64,000 nucleotides of DNA, taken from the NCBI RefSeq assembly GCF_002906655.1, contig NZ_CP025794.1, forward strand, positions 1,550,001 to 1,614,000, in the 5' to 3' direction. This DNA comes from Vibrio hyugaensis (GTDB taxonomy: Bacteria; Pseudomonadota; Gammaproteobacteria; Enterobacterales; Vibrionaceae). Positions 1-8,012 of this stretch are shown in pieces (the stretch's first letter is position 1; every line of letters begins with the position of its first letter). Made by a program: the position numbers and the translations under genes. The notes beneath the pieces were generated by a model. The model made no database searches. It was given only the letters and a program-made list of their open reading frames with translations, and was not told where the DNA came from.

Positions 1-374
1 GTTCTAGCCACTCGAAAGAAGCAAATGGTCGTGCAAGCGAACTAGGTATTGCTGGTCTGGTTTCGATGGTGAATACCTGTACCGCTAACAACACCGTTGC
101 CATCATCGTATCAGGTAGCGTGGCTCGCCAACTGGCAGAAGAGAACAACGTTTCACCGCGTCGCTCTGCAAGTTTGTTGGATATCTTCTCGTGTGTTATC
201 CAAGGTGTATTGCCATACGGTGCACAGGTTCTGCTATTGGGCTCGGTATTTAACCTTTCTCCACTAGAAGTTGTTGCGAACTCTTACTACTGTTTTGCTC
301 TGGCAATTGCCGCTGTCGTAGCAGTGTTTATCAAACATCCAGCGCGCCAAACAGTGACTCAGGCTGAAAACTAA
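1..374 (+). CDS. NhaC-family Na+/H+ antiporter, C-terminal part (5' truncated by window)
   Basis: The reading frame is open from base 3 to the stop at 374, so the gene begins before the window. About 123 residues are visible. They contain a loop rich in small polar residues (GRASELG, then NTCTANNTVAIIVSG) and two further hydrophobic stretches, ending in a short charged tail. This pattern fits the C-terminal half of NhaC/YuiF-type antiporters of the inner membrane, which exchange sodium or organic ions for protons. The substrate cannot be told from this fragment. It is convergent with the BKACE gene and shares a terminator with it. A separate full-length NhaC-family gene lies at 17100-18623. 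Confidence 0.7.
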   Translation, partial: SSHSKEANGRASELGIAGLVSMVNTCTANNTVAIIVSGSVARQLAEENNVSPRRSASLLDIFSCVIQGVLPYGAQVLLLGSVFNLSPLEVVANSYYCFALAIAAVVAVFIKHPARQTVTQAEN

Positions 375-387
375 AATACATTTGAAG

Positions 388-411
388 AAGGCTCCGATTG
401 GAGCCTTTTTT
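388..411. terminator. Bidirectional rho-independent terminator
   Basis: An 8-bp stem AAGGCTCC/GGAGCCTT around a GATT loop is followed on the plus strand by a T-run. It sits between the antiporter stop (374) and the BKACE stop (422), which converge on it. Confidence 0.85.
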
Positions 412-421
412 GTACCTGTTG

Positions 422-1258
422 CTAAATGGATTCTCGAAAACTCTCCGCATCATGCAGTGGCACATCGAGCAATTCACAGATCTCTTTTAATCGTTGAACT
501 TGCTCCGCATTGCTGTTCGCGGGCTGACCATCAGCACTCAAATGGTTGTTCTCAAAGCCTACCCGAACATCCAACCCCAATAACAATGCATGGGTTAAAC
601 AGTCTTGCTCTCTCGCGCCAAACGCGCACACGGCACACCTAACCTTCTCTTCGATAAATCGCTCTAAATGCAGTGCCCGTAAATCCCATGGCGAAGATTG
701 TTGAGCCTCATGATATCGACCAAGTACAACTAACGCGTGTTTGTTTTGCTTTGGTAAAACGCCTCGCTCTCTTAGGGATAAATAGCGCTCAATGTCTGCC
801 TGATCATACAAAATGATTTGGCTGAGAATGCCCTGTTCAGCGACCCAGTCAAAAAAGACAAAACCTTGCTCTTCACTCTGCTCATCAGGAATCAGTTCAC
901 GCAAAGCAAAAGAAGCGGCTTCTGGTTTTACCGCTTTAACCAGCGCCATTTGCTGTTGTGGCGAATACGTCCCAACTGCCTCAGTCGTGAGCTGAACAAT
1001 CATCGAATCACCAACCGCAGCTTTCACCGCGTGGTAGATTTCTAAGTTGTCATCAACCTCTAGAGAATGCCTGCCTTGCGCATCTCTCGCGTGCAAATGG
1101 ATCATGGCAGCCCCTGCCGTTTGACATGCTTTCGCCTCGACAACCATTTCTTCAATAGTCATCGGCAATTGAGCATGGGCTTGCTTGGTTTTTCTCGCTC
1201 CATTGGGCGCAACAATAATCGCGATTCGAGCTCTTTCAGTTGGGGAACTTATTGCCAT
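422..1258 (-). CDS. BKACE-family beta-keto acid cleavage enzyme (DUF849)
   Basis: A 278-residue protein of the BKACE (formerly DUF849) family, whose members condense a beta-keto acid with acetyl-CoA and split it to acetoacetate and a new acyl-CoA. It has the expected length, an early APNGARKT segment, the metal-binding IHLHAR motif (HxH) near residue 55 and a late GFENNH segment. The start ATG at 1258 lies inside the end of the upstream aminotransferase gene (10-base overlap), so the two are probably translationally coupled. The aminotransferase could supply the keto acid. The exact substrate is unknown. Confidence 0.8.
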   Translation of the reverse strand: MAISSPTERARIAIIVAPNGARKTKQAHAQLPMTIEEMVVEAKACQTAGAAMIHLHARDAQGRHSLEVDDNLEIYHAVKAAVGDSMIVQLTTEAVGTYSPQQQMALVKAVKPEAASFALRELIPDEQSEEQGFVFFDWVAEQGILSQIILYDQADIERYLSLRERGVLPKQNKHALVVLGRYHEAQQSSPWDLRALHLERFIEEKVRCAVCAFGAREQDCLTHALLLGLDVRVGFENNHLSADGQPANSNAEQVQRLKEICELLDVPLHDAESFRESI

Positions 1259-2580
1259 GTTTGCGACACCTCTTTGAGTGTACGAGAGAGCTTTTCCACC
1301 AGCTCGTCAATGTGGTTTCGTTCGATGATAAAAGGTGGGGCAAGAAGGATATGATGTCCGCTTACACCATCAATCGTTCCGCCCATTGGGTAACACATCA
1401 ACCCATTTGCCATCGCTTGTTGCTTGATCTTTTTGTCTGCCAAAGTTGAATTAGGCAGCGGTGTTTTACTTACTTTGTCTGCTACAAGCTCAATGCCAAG
1501 AAACAGCCCTTTACCACGAATATCTCCAAAATACGGGAAGTCTGAAAGCGCCGATTCGAGCTCTCTTTTTAACATCGCCCCTTGTTGATTGACGGCTTGC
1601 AAGAGCTTTTGGTCACCGATGGTTTGAATGGTTGCAACGGCAGCTGCGCACGCAACAGGATGCGCCATAAAGGTATGCCCATGCTGAAAGAAACCGCTAC
1701 CAGACGCAATCGCCTGATAAACTTTATCGTTGGCAACAACGGCTCCGATAGGTTGATAACCCGCTCCTAAACCTTTCGCCATGCAGACTAAATCCGGGAC
1801 GGCTTGCTCTTGTTCAAAAGCAAAAAAGCTACCGCTGCGCCCAACGCCACACATCACCTCATCCATGATCAGCAACACATCATAGCGATCGCAAATCTCT
1901 CGTATTCGTTTGAAGTAACCTTGAGTGGCTGGCACTGCACCAGCTGTTGCGCCAACAATCGGCTCTGCAACAAACGCCATAACGTTATCCGCACCCAGTT
2001 CTAAAATCTTAGCTTCAAGCTCATTGGCGGCTCTCAGTGAATAATCGAGTTCTGACTCATCTTCTCTTTGATAACGATAGGCATAACACGGCGCAATATG
2101 ATGGCTTGGGTGCAAGATGGGTTTAAAAGGCTCACGCCGCCATTCATTACCACCAACAGCCAACGCACCAAGTGTATTACCGTGGTAGCTTTGTTGGCGG
2201 GCAATAAACTGCTTTTTCTCAGGTTTGCCACATTCCACAAAATATTGCCTTGTCATCTTTAGCGCAGATTCAACCGCTTCAGAGCCCCCACTGACTAAGT
2301 AGACATGATTAAATTGCGATGGCATTTGCTGGCAAATCAACTCAGCCAACTGCTCACTAGCTTCGCTAGTAAAAAAGCCCGTGTGAGCAAAAGGCACTTT
2401 TTCGATTTGGTCGAGCATGGCTTGTTTAACAGCTTGGTGGCTATGCCCAAGGTTTGAAACGGCAGCACCGCCGCAAGCATCGAGGTATTGGTTGCCTTGA
2501 TTATCGAACAGGTAAACCCCTTCCCCTCTGGCGATAGTGGGCAACTTGGTGTGGCAATGACGGTGAAACACGTAAGACAT
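1249..2580 (-). CDS. Class III PLP-dependent aminotransferase
   Basis: A 443-residue fold-type I aminotransferase of the class III (omega-amino acid) group. Visible landmarks are YLDACGGAAVSNLGH near residue 32, the SGGSEAVESALKMTRQ cofactor phosphate loop, LIMDEVMCGVGRSG and the lysine in VCMAKGLGAGYQP that should bind PLP. Such enzymes move an amino group from an omega- or beta-amino acid to pyruvate or 2-oxoglutarate. The start follows a good GGAAGGGA ribosome site. The BKACE gene overlaps its 3' end, so I infer a two-step catabolic operon. An inverted repeat lies just upstream at 2597-2619. Confidence 0.85.
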   Translation of the reverse strand: MSYVFHRHCHTKLPTIARGEGVYLFDNQGNQYLDACGGAAVSNLGHSHQAVKQAMLDQIEKVPFAHTGFFTSEASEQLAELICQQMPSQFNHVYLVSGGSEAVESALKMTRQYFVECGKPEKKQFIARQQSYHGNTLGALAVGGNEWRREPFKPILHPSHHIAPCYAYRYQREDESELDYSLRAANELEAKILELGADNVMAFVAEPIVGATAGAVPATQGYFKRIREICDRYDVLLIMDEVMCGVGRSGSFFAFEQEQAVPDLVCMAKGLGAGYQPIGAVVANDKVYQAIASGSGFFQHGHTFMAHPVACAAAVATIQTIGDQKLLQAVNQQGAMLKRELESALSDFPYFGDIRGKGLFLGIELVADKVSKTPLPNSTLADKKIKQQAMANGLMCYPMGGTIDGVSGHHILLAPPFIIERNHIDELVEKLSRTLKEVSQTWQ

Positions 2581-2596
2581 GAGCGTCCCTTCCTAG

Positions 2597-2619
2597 TGAC
2601 TATTTTCTAAGCATAGTCA
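2597..2619. promoter_or_regulatory. Inverted repeat upstream of aminotransferase/BKACE operon
   Basis: The perfect 7-bp arms TGACTAT and ATAGTCA are separated by 9 bases, 17-39 bases upstream of the aminotransferase start. The position suits an operator for a regulator of the operon. I do not recognise the motif. Confidence 0.35.
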
Positions 2620-2728
2620 GTAAGATGAGACTTATACGCAAGGTAAGAAAAGTACACCATCATGAGCATTTGGAATACCGCAACCCAAATAATAAAAAAT
2701 CATTATAAATAAGTACGTTATAGAAATA

Positions 2729-2754
2729 AGGCCAGCTTTTATTAAGGCTGGCCT
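2729..2754 (-). terminator. Probable metY terminator
   Basis: An 8-bp stem AGGCCAGC/GCTGGCCT with a 10-base loop lies about 34 bases after the metY stop. On the minus strand it is followed by a moderately T-rich stretch. Confidence 0.7.
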
Positions 2755-2787
2755 ATGGGTAACCCAAAGCTCTGTTAGAAAGTATAA

Positions 2788-4056
2788 TTACGCGTTCAGC
2801 GCTTGTTCTAAATCAGCCAGAATATCATCGATATGTTCAATGCCGACAGACAAACGAATCATCTCTGGAGAAACGCCCGCTTGCTTTTGCTCCACCTCAC
2901 TCAACTGTCGGTGTGTAGTTGATGCAGGATGACAAGCAAGCGACTTCGCATCACCAATGTTCACCAGTCGCTTGAATATCTTAAGCGCATCGTAAAAACG
3001 TACACCCGCCTCGTAACCATCTTTCAACCCAAACGACAAGATCGCCGACGGCTTACCTTGCATGTATTTCTCAGCCAACGGATAGAACTCAGAGTCAGGC
3101 AAGCCTGCGTAACTTACCCAACTCACTTTATCGTGCTGGCTTAAATATTCCGCAACTTTGAGTGCATTTTCGGTGTGTCTCTCCATACGCAGCGACAGCG
3201 TTTCCAGTCCCTGCATCAACATAAACGCATTCATCGGTGACAAGGCTGAACCGGTATTACGCAAAGGAACGGTACGAGCACGGCCAATAAACGCTGCCTC
3301 TCCAAATGCCTCGGTGTAAACCACGCCGTGGTAAGAAGGTTCAGGCTGATTAAATACTGGGAAACGATCTTTGTGCTGCGCCCAAGGAAACTTGCCCGAA
3401 TCAATGATGATGCCACCTAATGTCGTACCGTGACCACCCACATACTTAGTCAGTGAATGAATCACGATATCAGCACCAAATTCGATTGGCTTACATAGCA
3501 CAGGAGTTGCGACTGTATTGTCTACAATCACAGGTACGCCCTGCGCATGAGCCAACTCAGCAACACGTTCAAGATCGATGATATTGCCAGCCGGATTACC
3601 AATGCTTTCACAGTAAACCGCTTTGGTATTCTCATCGATAAGCTCAGCGAGACTTTCAGGTTTGTCATCCTTGGCAAAACGTACCTCAATACCTTGGTTC
3701 GGCAACATATGCGCAAATAAAGTGTAGGTGCCACCGTATAGCTGAGGAGTAGAAACGATGTTATCGCCGGCTTGCGCAAGCGTGAGAATGGCGTAGTTAA
3801 TTGCCGCACTGCCTGCACTAACAACCAAACCAGCAATACCGCCTTCTAGTGCTGCCATACGCTTTTCCAACACATCATTGGTTGGGTTCATAATTCGAGT
3901 GTAAATGTTTCCCGGAACTTCGAGGTTGAATAGATCGGCACCATGCTGAGCATTATCAAACTCATACGCGACGGTCTGGTAAATCGGTGTCGCAACAGAT
4001 TTGGTTGTTGGGTCGGTTTCGTAGCCAAAATGGATCGAGAGTGTTTCGTCTTTCAT
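2788..4056 (-). CDS. metY: O-acetylhomoserine sulfhydrylase (MetY-type)
   Basis: A 422-residue Cys/Met metabolism PLP enzyme. The N-terminus KDETLSIHFGYETDPTTKS, the YTRIMNPTND segment and the PLP lysine in IHSLTKYVGGHG are typical of O-acetylhomoserine aminocarboxypropyltransferases, which make homocysteine from O-acetylhomoserine and sulfide in the cytoplasm. The length matches the family (about 425). The start follows an AGGGAAGA ribosome site. Cystathionine gamma-synthases are shorter and lack the long insert around residue 230, so MetY is preferred. It is monocistronic, with its own terminator. Confidence 0.85.
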   Translation of the reverse strand: MKDETLSIHFGYETDPTTKSVATPIYQTVAYEFDNAQHGADLFNLEVPGNIYTRIMNPTNDVLEKRMAALEGGIAGLVVSAGSAAINYAILTLAQAGDNIVSTPQLYGGTYTLFAHMLPNQGIEVRFAKDDKPESLAELIDENTKAVYCESIGNPAGNIIDLERVAELAHAQGVPVIVDNTVATPVLCKPIEFGADIVIHSLTKYVGGHGTTLGGIIIDSGKFPWAQHKDRFPVFNQPEPSYHGVVYTEAFGEAAFIGRARTVPLRNTGSALSPMNAFMLMQGLETLSLRMERHTENALKVAEYLSQHDKVSWVSYAGLPDSEFYPLAEKYMQGKPSAILSFGLKDGYEAGVRFYDALKIFKRLVNIGDAKSLACHPASTTHRQLSEVEQKQAGVSPEMIRLSVGIEHIDDILADLEQALNA

Positions 4057-4269
4057 GCATCTTCCCTGAACTATTGAGTGAATGGTTATTCTTTTATATT
4101 GCCGATTTTTTCAGCAAAGAAAAGCGCCCTAAGTCACACAACTTTTGCGACTTTAATCCCTCACTGATCAAGCCTCGGCTAACAGATTTCGCACGCATAT
4201 TCCCTATTTACCTGATCGGGCTTATAAATCCATGCAACATTGTACACACCGCAACAGATATGCACTAAA

Positions 4270-4283
4270 TTGATTAAAATCAA
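4270..4283 (+). promoter_or_regulatory. Consensus-like FNR box
   Basis: The sequence TTGAT-TAAA-ATCAA is a perfect match to the FNR consensus TTGATNNNNATCAA. It ends 20 bases before the ATG of the amidohydrolase lipoprotein and just ahead of its ACGGAG ribosome site. So close to the gene, a bound factor would more likely repress than activate. The transcription start is unknown. Confidence 0.5.
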
Positions 4284-4303
4284 CATCAGAACGGAGTCTT
4301 TAT

Positions 4304-6046
4304 ATGAAATCAACGTGTATTCCCATCGCCCTTTCAAGCCTTATACTTACGGGATGCTTTTCTGAAGAAACGAAACAAACAGAAGCCGTTGCAGAACCAA
4401 TCAAAGTGACCGCTGCCGATAAGATCTATTTTGGTGGCGAAATCCTCACAATGGCAGGAGACACCCCAGAGTACGCCGAAGCAATTGCGACATTGGGTGA
4501 AAAAATTATCTACGTAGGCAGCAAAAAAGGCGCGATGGAACATCAGTTTGGTAAAACCCAACTGGTTGATTTAAAAGGCAAGGCTTTACTTCCTGGCTTT
4601 GTTGATCCACACAGCCATGTTTATGGTGTCGGCTTGCAGGCAATGGTGGCAAATGTTCTACCTTCTCCTGATGGTCAAGCAGACACTGTGGATGAAATTG
4701 TGGCAATTCTAAAATCCGCTGGACAAGACGATACACAACGCCTGTTCATTGAGAAAACCGATTGGATACTAGGGTTTGGTTACGACGATGCACAACTAGA
4801 TCGCTATCCAACCAAAGCCGATTTGGACAAAGTCAGTACCGAAAAGCCAGTGATGATCATTCATACGTCCGGACACTTGAGTGTCGCGAACAGTAAAGCG
4901 CTTGAATTAGCAGGTATCACAGCGGAATCTCAAGATCCTCAGGGTGGCATCATTCGTCGAATGGAGGGCAGCCAAGAACCAAACGGGGTATTAGAAGAAA
5001 ATGCGCACTTTGCTATGCTCTTCGGTCTCACTAAGGTTATAGACCTTGAACTGCAAGACATGATGCTCGAAGCCGCTCAGAAGATGTATGCCGAATATGG
5101 TTATACAACGGCTCAGGAGGGGCGCGCTACTATCGAAGGTTATGAAGCGATGAAACGAGCCTCCAAAGACGGCAAATTGATCATCGATTTGGTTGCTTAC
5201 GCCGATATGGTTTCAAGCAGTGAATTTATGAACTCGGAATACAACTCGCCAACCTACACAAATCACTTCCGTATTGGTGGTGTTAAACTCAATTTTGATG
5301 GCTCCCCGCAAGGTAAAACAGCATGGTTAACGCAACCATATTTCCACCCACCTCATGGACAAGCAAAAGATTATGCAGGGTATCCAACATTTAAAGATGA
5401 ACAAGCTTATCAATACGTTGAAACCGCTTTTAAAAATAATTGGCAGGTGCTAACCCACTCAAATGGTGATGCCGCAATAGAGCAATTTATTGATGCTGTC
5501 GCGAAAGCCAACGAAAAGTTAGGCAAAAAAGACCGACGCCCAGTACTGATACACGGGCAAACCATTCGCCAAGATCAAATTGACCGCTTAGCTGAACTTG
5601 GGATATTCCCATCTCTCTTCCCAATGCACACGTTCTATTGGGGAGATTGGCACGCTGAATCCGTTCTTGGCCACCCTCGAGCGGACTTTATATCACCAAC
5701 AAAAGCGGTACGTGAAGCCGGTTTGATGTTCAGTACTCATCATGATGCCCCTGTTGCTCTACCAAACTCATTCCGAGTATTAGATGCAACTGTCAACCGA
5801 ACCACTCGAACAGATGAAGTCTTGGGACCTGATCAAAGGGTAAATACCTACACGGCGCTGCAAGCCATGACGATTTGGCCCGCTTATCAGCATTTTGAAG
5901 AAACGAAGAAAGGCAGTTTAGAAGTAGGCAAGAACGCCGACTTGATCATCTTAGATAAAAACCCACTCAAGGTGGAACCCGCAACCTTAAAAGACCTAAA
6001 AATCCAAGAAACAATTAGCCGCGGAGAAACGGCTTATAAGCGCTAA
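4304..6046 (+). CDS. YtcJ-type amidohydrolase, predicted lipoprotein
   Basis: A 580-residue metal-dependent amidohydrolase of the YtcJ/AmdA-like group. The N-terminus has a lipoprotein signal with lipobox LTGC (Cys18), so the enzyme should be anchored in the periplasm. It then has the strand DKIYFGGEILTM, the metal motif VDPHSHVYG, a second histidine in THSNGDAAIEQF, and STHHDAP near the end. The last part, KNADLIILDKNP, is the usual closing beta domain. The substrate is unknown; family members act on N-acyl or amide compounds. It is monocistronic, with an FNR-like box before it and a strong terminator after it. Confidence 0.8.
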   Translation: MKSTCIPIALSSLILTGCFSEETKQTEAVAEPIKVTAADKIYFGGEILTMAGDTPEYAEAIATLGEKIIYVGSKKGAMEHQFGKTQLVDLKGKALLPGFVDPHSHVYGVGLQAMVANVLPSPDGQADTVDEIVAILKSAGQDDTQRLFIEKTDWILGFGYDDAQLDRYPTKADLDKVSTEKPVMIIHTSGHLSVANSKALELAGITAESQDPQGGIIRRMEGSQEPNGVLEENAHFAMLFGLTKVIDLELQDMMLEAAQKMYAEYGYTTAQEGRATIEGYEAMKRASKDGKLIIDLVAYADMVSSSEFMNSEYNSPTYTNHFRIGGVKLNFDGSPQGKTAWLTQPYFHPPHGQAKDYAGYPTFKDEQAYQYVETAFKNNWQVLTHSNGDAAIEQFIDAVAKANEKLGKKDRRPVLIHGQTIRQDQIDRLAELGIFPSLFPMHTFYWGDWHAESVLGHPRADFISPTKAVREAGLMFSTHHDAPVALPNSFRVLDATVNRTTRTDEVLGPDQRVNTYTALQAMTIWPAYQHFEETKKGSLEVGKNADLIILDKNPLKVEPATLKDLKIQETISRGETAYKR

Positions 6047-6071
6047 ACCTGTTGGATATCGGAACCAAAAG

Positions 6072-6089
6072 CCGCCTCATTTGAGGCGG
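6072..6089. terminator. Bidirectional terminator between amidohydrolase and lipase genes
   Basis: The 8-bp stem CCGCCTCA/TGAGGCGG has a TT loop. T-rich bases follow on the plus strand, and an A-run before the stem serves the minus strand. Confidence 0.8.
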
Positions 6090-6100
6090 TTTCTACATAA

Positions 6101-7237
6101 TTAGAACGTTGTTTTAAGGGCAGCTTTAACCGCTTGATTCAATTTGCCTAAAACCAGTTCGAATACCCAGCGGATAAATGAATAGGTAAACTTAATCGCA
6201 ATCTGGGCGACTTTACCTGCAAACACTAACATGTGACCAAGCAAGCCTTTTACACGCTCAGCAAACTCGCTAGAAAGTTCTGAGATTTTGACCATAGAAC
6301 GAGCCATCGCATCGTAAATGGTCGCAATCGCTGCGCCACCACTTTGTAGAGCAAAAACCGTCGCCGCAAAGCCACCATCGATTAACAGGGTGAGGATTGC
6401 CGCTGAAATCTTGTCTGCCCAATCAGCAGACGGTTTCGCTTGAAGTCGGTTTTCGTAATTCAAAACAACTCGTTTAAAGGCTGAATTCGCTTTTTGATGA
6501 CCAAGGCTATCCCACGTTGCTGTTTGTGTATAAGAGCTATACTCCGACATAAAATGTGCGCTAGGAAGAAGCCCCTGAGCACGATTCAATATGTACTCAG
6601 AACCATCATAAGGCACATGATAAAAAGGCCACACTGGCGCTTTGGTAACTGGATCAGCACCATTCACACAGCGGAAATGCGACGATATACGCGGCGAAGA
6701 GTTCAGCGAAAAAGACTTCATTCCAACTCTTGGTGAGCCAAAGGTATACAAATTCACTTTTCCTTTAAACTCAGGAGAGGCCGATATCCAGTTCGCAGCC
6801 AAAGTCGCTAATGCGCCACCTAAACTGTGTCCAACACAATGAATAGTGCCATTGCCAGTTACCGGATTATCACGCAGAAAACGAGTAAGTCCTTTTTTCA
6901 TTGAATAAAAAGTCGTTTGAAACCCCGAGTGAACAATCTCTCCAGTCCCCGTTCCTTTTCCACTACACGTTAAGTCAGTAATTCCATCCGCTAATCCCGC
7001 TGTGCCTCTAAAAGCTAAAACAAGGTCGTTCTTATGGCGCTGACTTTTTCCTTTTCCTAGCAAAGCAAATCCAGTTTCTGGGCGAAAGAAAAAGCCACCA
7101 GATGTACCTACTTCTACTTTCGAAAAACTAAAGTGATTATCAACAACAGCAGGCAGTTTCACACGTTCAAGGTTATGCTTAACCTCATAAGCAGTAATAC
7201 TTAGTTCACTAGCCATTAAAGGAGAAATAGTGCTCAT
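6101..7237 (-). CDS. Class 3 lipase, candidate type VI secretion lipase effector
   Basis: A 378-residue protein with a class 3 (Lipase_3) alpha/beta hydrolase fold in its first 250 residues: oxyanion segment FRGT (76-79), nucleophile elbow GHSLGG with Ser138, Asp195 in VNGADPV and a candidate His228 in SAHF. The last ~110 residues are hydrophobic or amphipathic helices that could insert into membrane. There is no signal peptide. It starts 3 bases after the stop of a small exported protein, with its ribosome site inside that gene. V. cholerae TseL is a class 3 lipase T6SS effector with a periplasmic immunity partner, so an orphan effector is plausible but unproven. A housekeeping lipase is the alternative. 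Confidence 0.75.
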   Translation of the reverse strand: MSTISPLMASELSITAYEVKHNLERVKLPAVVDNHFSFSKVEVGTSGGFFFRPETGFALLGKGKSQRHKNDLVLAFRGTAGLADGITDLTCSGKGTGTGEIVHSGFQTTFYSMKKGLTRFLRDNPVTGNGTIHCVGHSLGGALATLAANWISASPEFKGKVNLYTFGSPRVGMKSFSLNSSPRISSHFRCVNGADPVTKAPVWPFYHVPYDGSEYILNRAQGLLPSAHFMSEYSSYTQTATWDSLGHQKANSAFKRVVLNYENRLQAKPSADWADKISAAILTLLIDGGFAATVFALQSGGAAIATIYDAMARSMVKISELSSEFAERVKGLLGHMLVFAGKVAQIAIKFTYSFIRWVFELVLGKLNQAVKAALKTTF

Positions 7238-7240
7238 TAA

Positions 7241-7822
7241 TTACTCTTCCTTGGTCTTGTTTTTCAACACGTGGGTATCAGTACTTTCATCATATTCGTA
7301 TGTATCAATTTTCTGATTGTGCCAGTCACATACAGAATGAACGGGAGTGCGCCTATTACTTTCTGGAGATATTTCAACCTCATGAATTCGCTTACTGTTT
7401 GATAACTCACAGTCTACGTTCATTAGCATCCAACTCAGAGATTCCGCACCTTCAGTTGGCACCCACGCGCCCCAGATTTCTTTCTTTTCAGAGTCGCAAT
7501 CAACACAGATGTTTTGATAGACCTTCAAACTACCTCCAAAGAGATCTCCAGGAGCACTAGAACGAACAGTGATACGTTCAAAAGAAAACTCTCCTCGCTC
7601 ATTGGTCTGAGCTTCGTCTGTTAGGGTTTTGCCTTTTTTGTACCCTTCATAATAAAGCTCTCGATAAACCGTTAACCCTATCTGCGGCACGCCATCAAGT
7701 TTGATGACACCGCGTACTTCTGGAGACATTTCCACATCGTATTTTTTAAACGGCCAAAACATTGCACTTGCTCCTACCGAAAATAGAGCTAGGGCCAACA
7801 TAAGGAAGGATCTTTTAGCCAT
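7241..7822 (-). CDS. Exported DUF6795-like protein, partner of the lipase
   Basis: A 193-residue protein with a clear signal peptide (cut after ASA, about residue 20) followed by a domain starting FWPFKKYDVEMSPEV. The pattern of a short strand, GV, then NERGEFSFERI resembles the DUF6795 family with a carboxypeptidase-regulatory-like beta sandwich; I recall this from memory. Three cysteines lie in the NICVDCD and NVDCE segments and one in VCDWH. It is the first gene of a two-gene unit with the lipase. Its periplasmic location and tight coupling fit an immunity protein or lipase chaperone. The function is not established. Confidence 0.6.
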   Translation of the reverse strand: MAKRSFLMLALALFSVGASAMFWPFKKYDVEMSPEVRGVIKLDGVPQIGLTVYRELYYEGYKKGKTLTDEAQTNERGEFSFERITVRSSAPGDLFGGSLKVYQNICVDCDSEKKEIWGAWVPTEGAESLSWMLMNVDCELSNSKRIHEVEISPESNRRTPVHSVCDWHNQKIDTYEYDESTDTHVLKNKTKEE

Positions 7823-7980
7823 ACTCTTTCTCTATCCATTGATTATTTTTTGGATGATATGGAAAAAGACGCAAGAGTGAGAGGAGTTAATAAACAGGAA
7901 GTAATTTGTGGGAAGCAATTCGAAGTATCATGTAATTAAGAAATTTGTTTTTATTAATTCTTGAACACGACTTAAAAGAA

Positions 7981-8004
7981 AAACCGCCTCAATTGAGACG
8001 GTTT
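7981..8004 (-). terminator. Terminator of the chemoreceptor gene
   Basis: The stem AAACCG-CTCAA/TTGAG-CGGTTT has one C/A mismatch. On the minus strand it is followed by TTTTTCTTTT, right after the stop at 8013. Confidence 0.85.
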
Positions 8005-8012
8005 AACCAGAA

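Noticed and set aside
4057..4303. SAM riboswitch or MetJ boxes near metY
   Set aside because: No aptamer-like helices and no repeated AGACGTCT-type boxes were seen.
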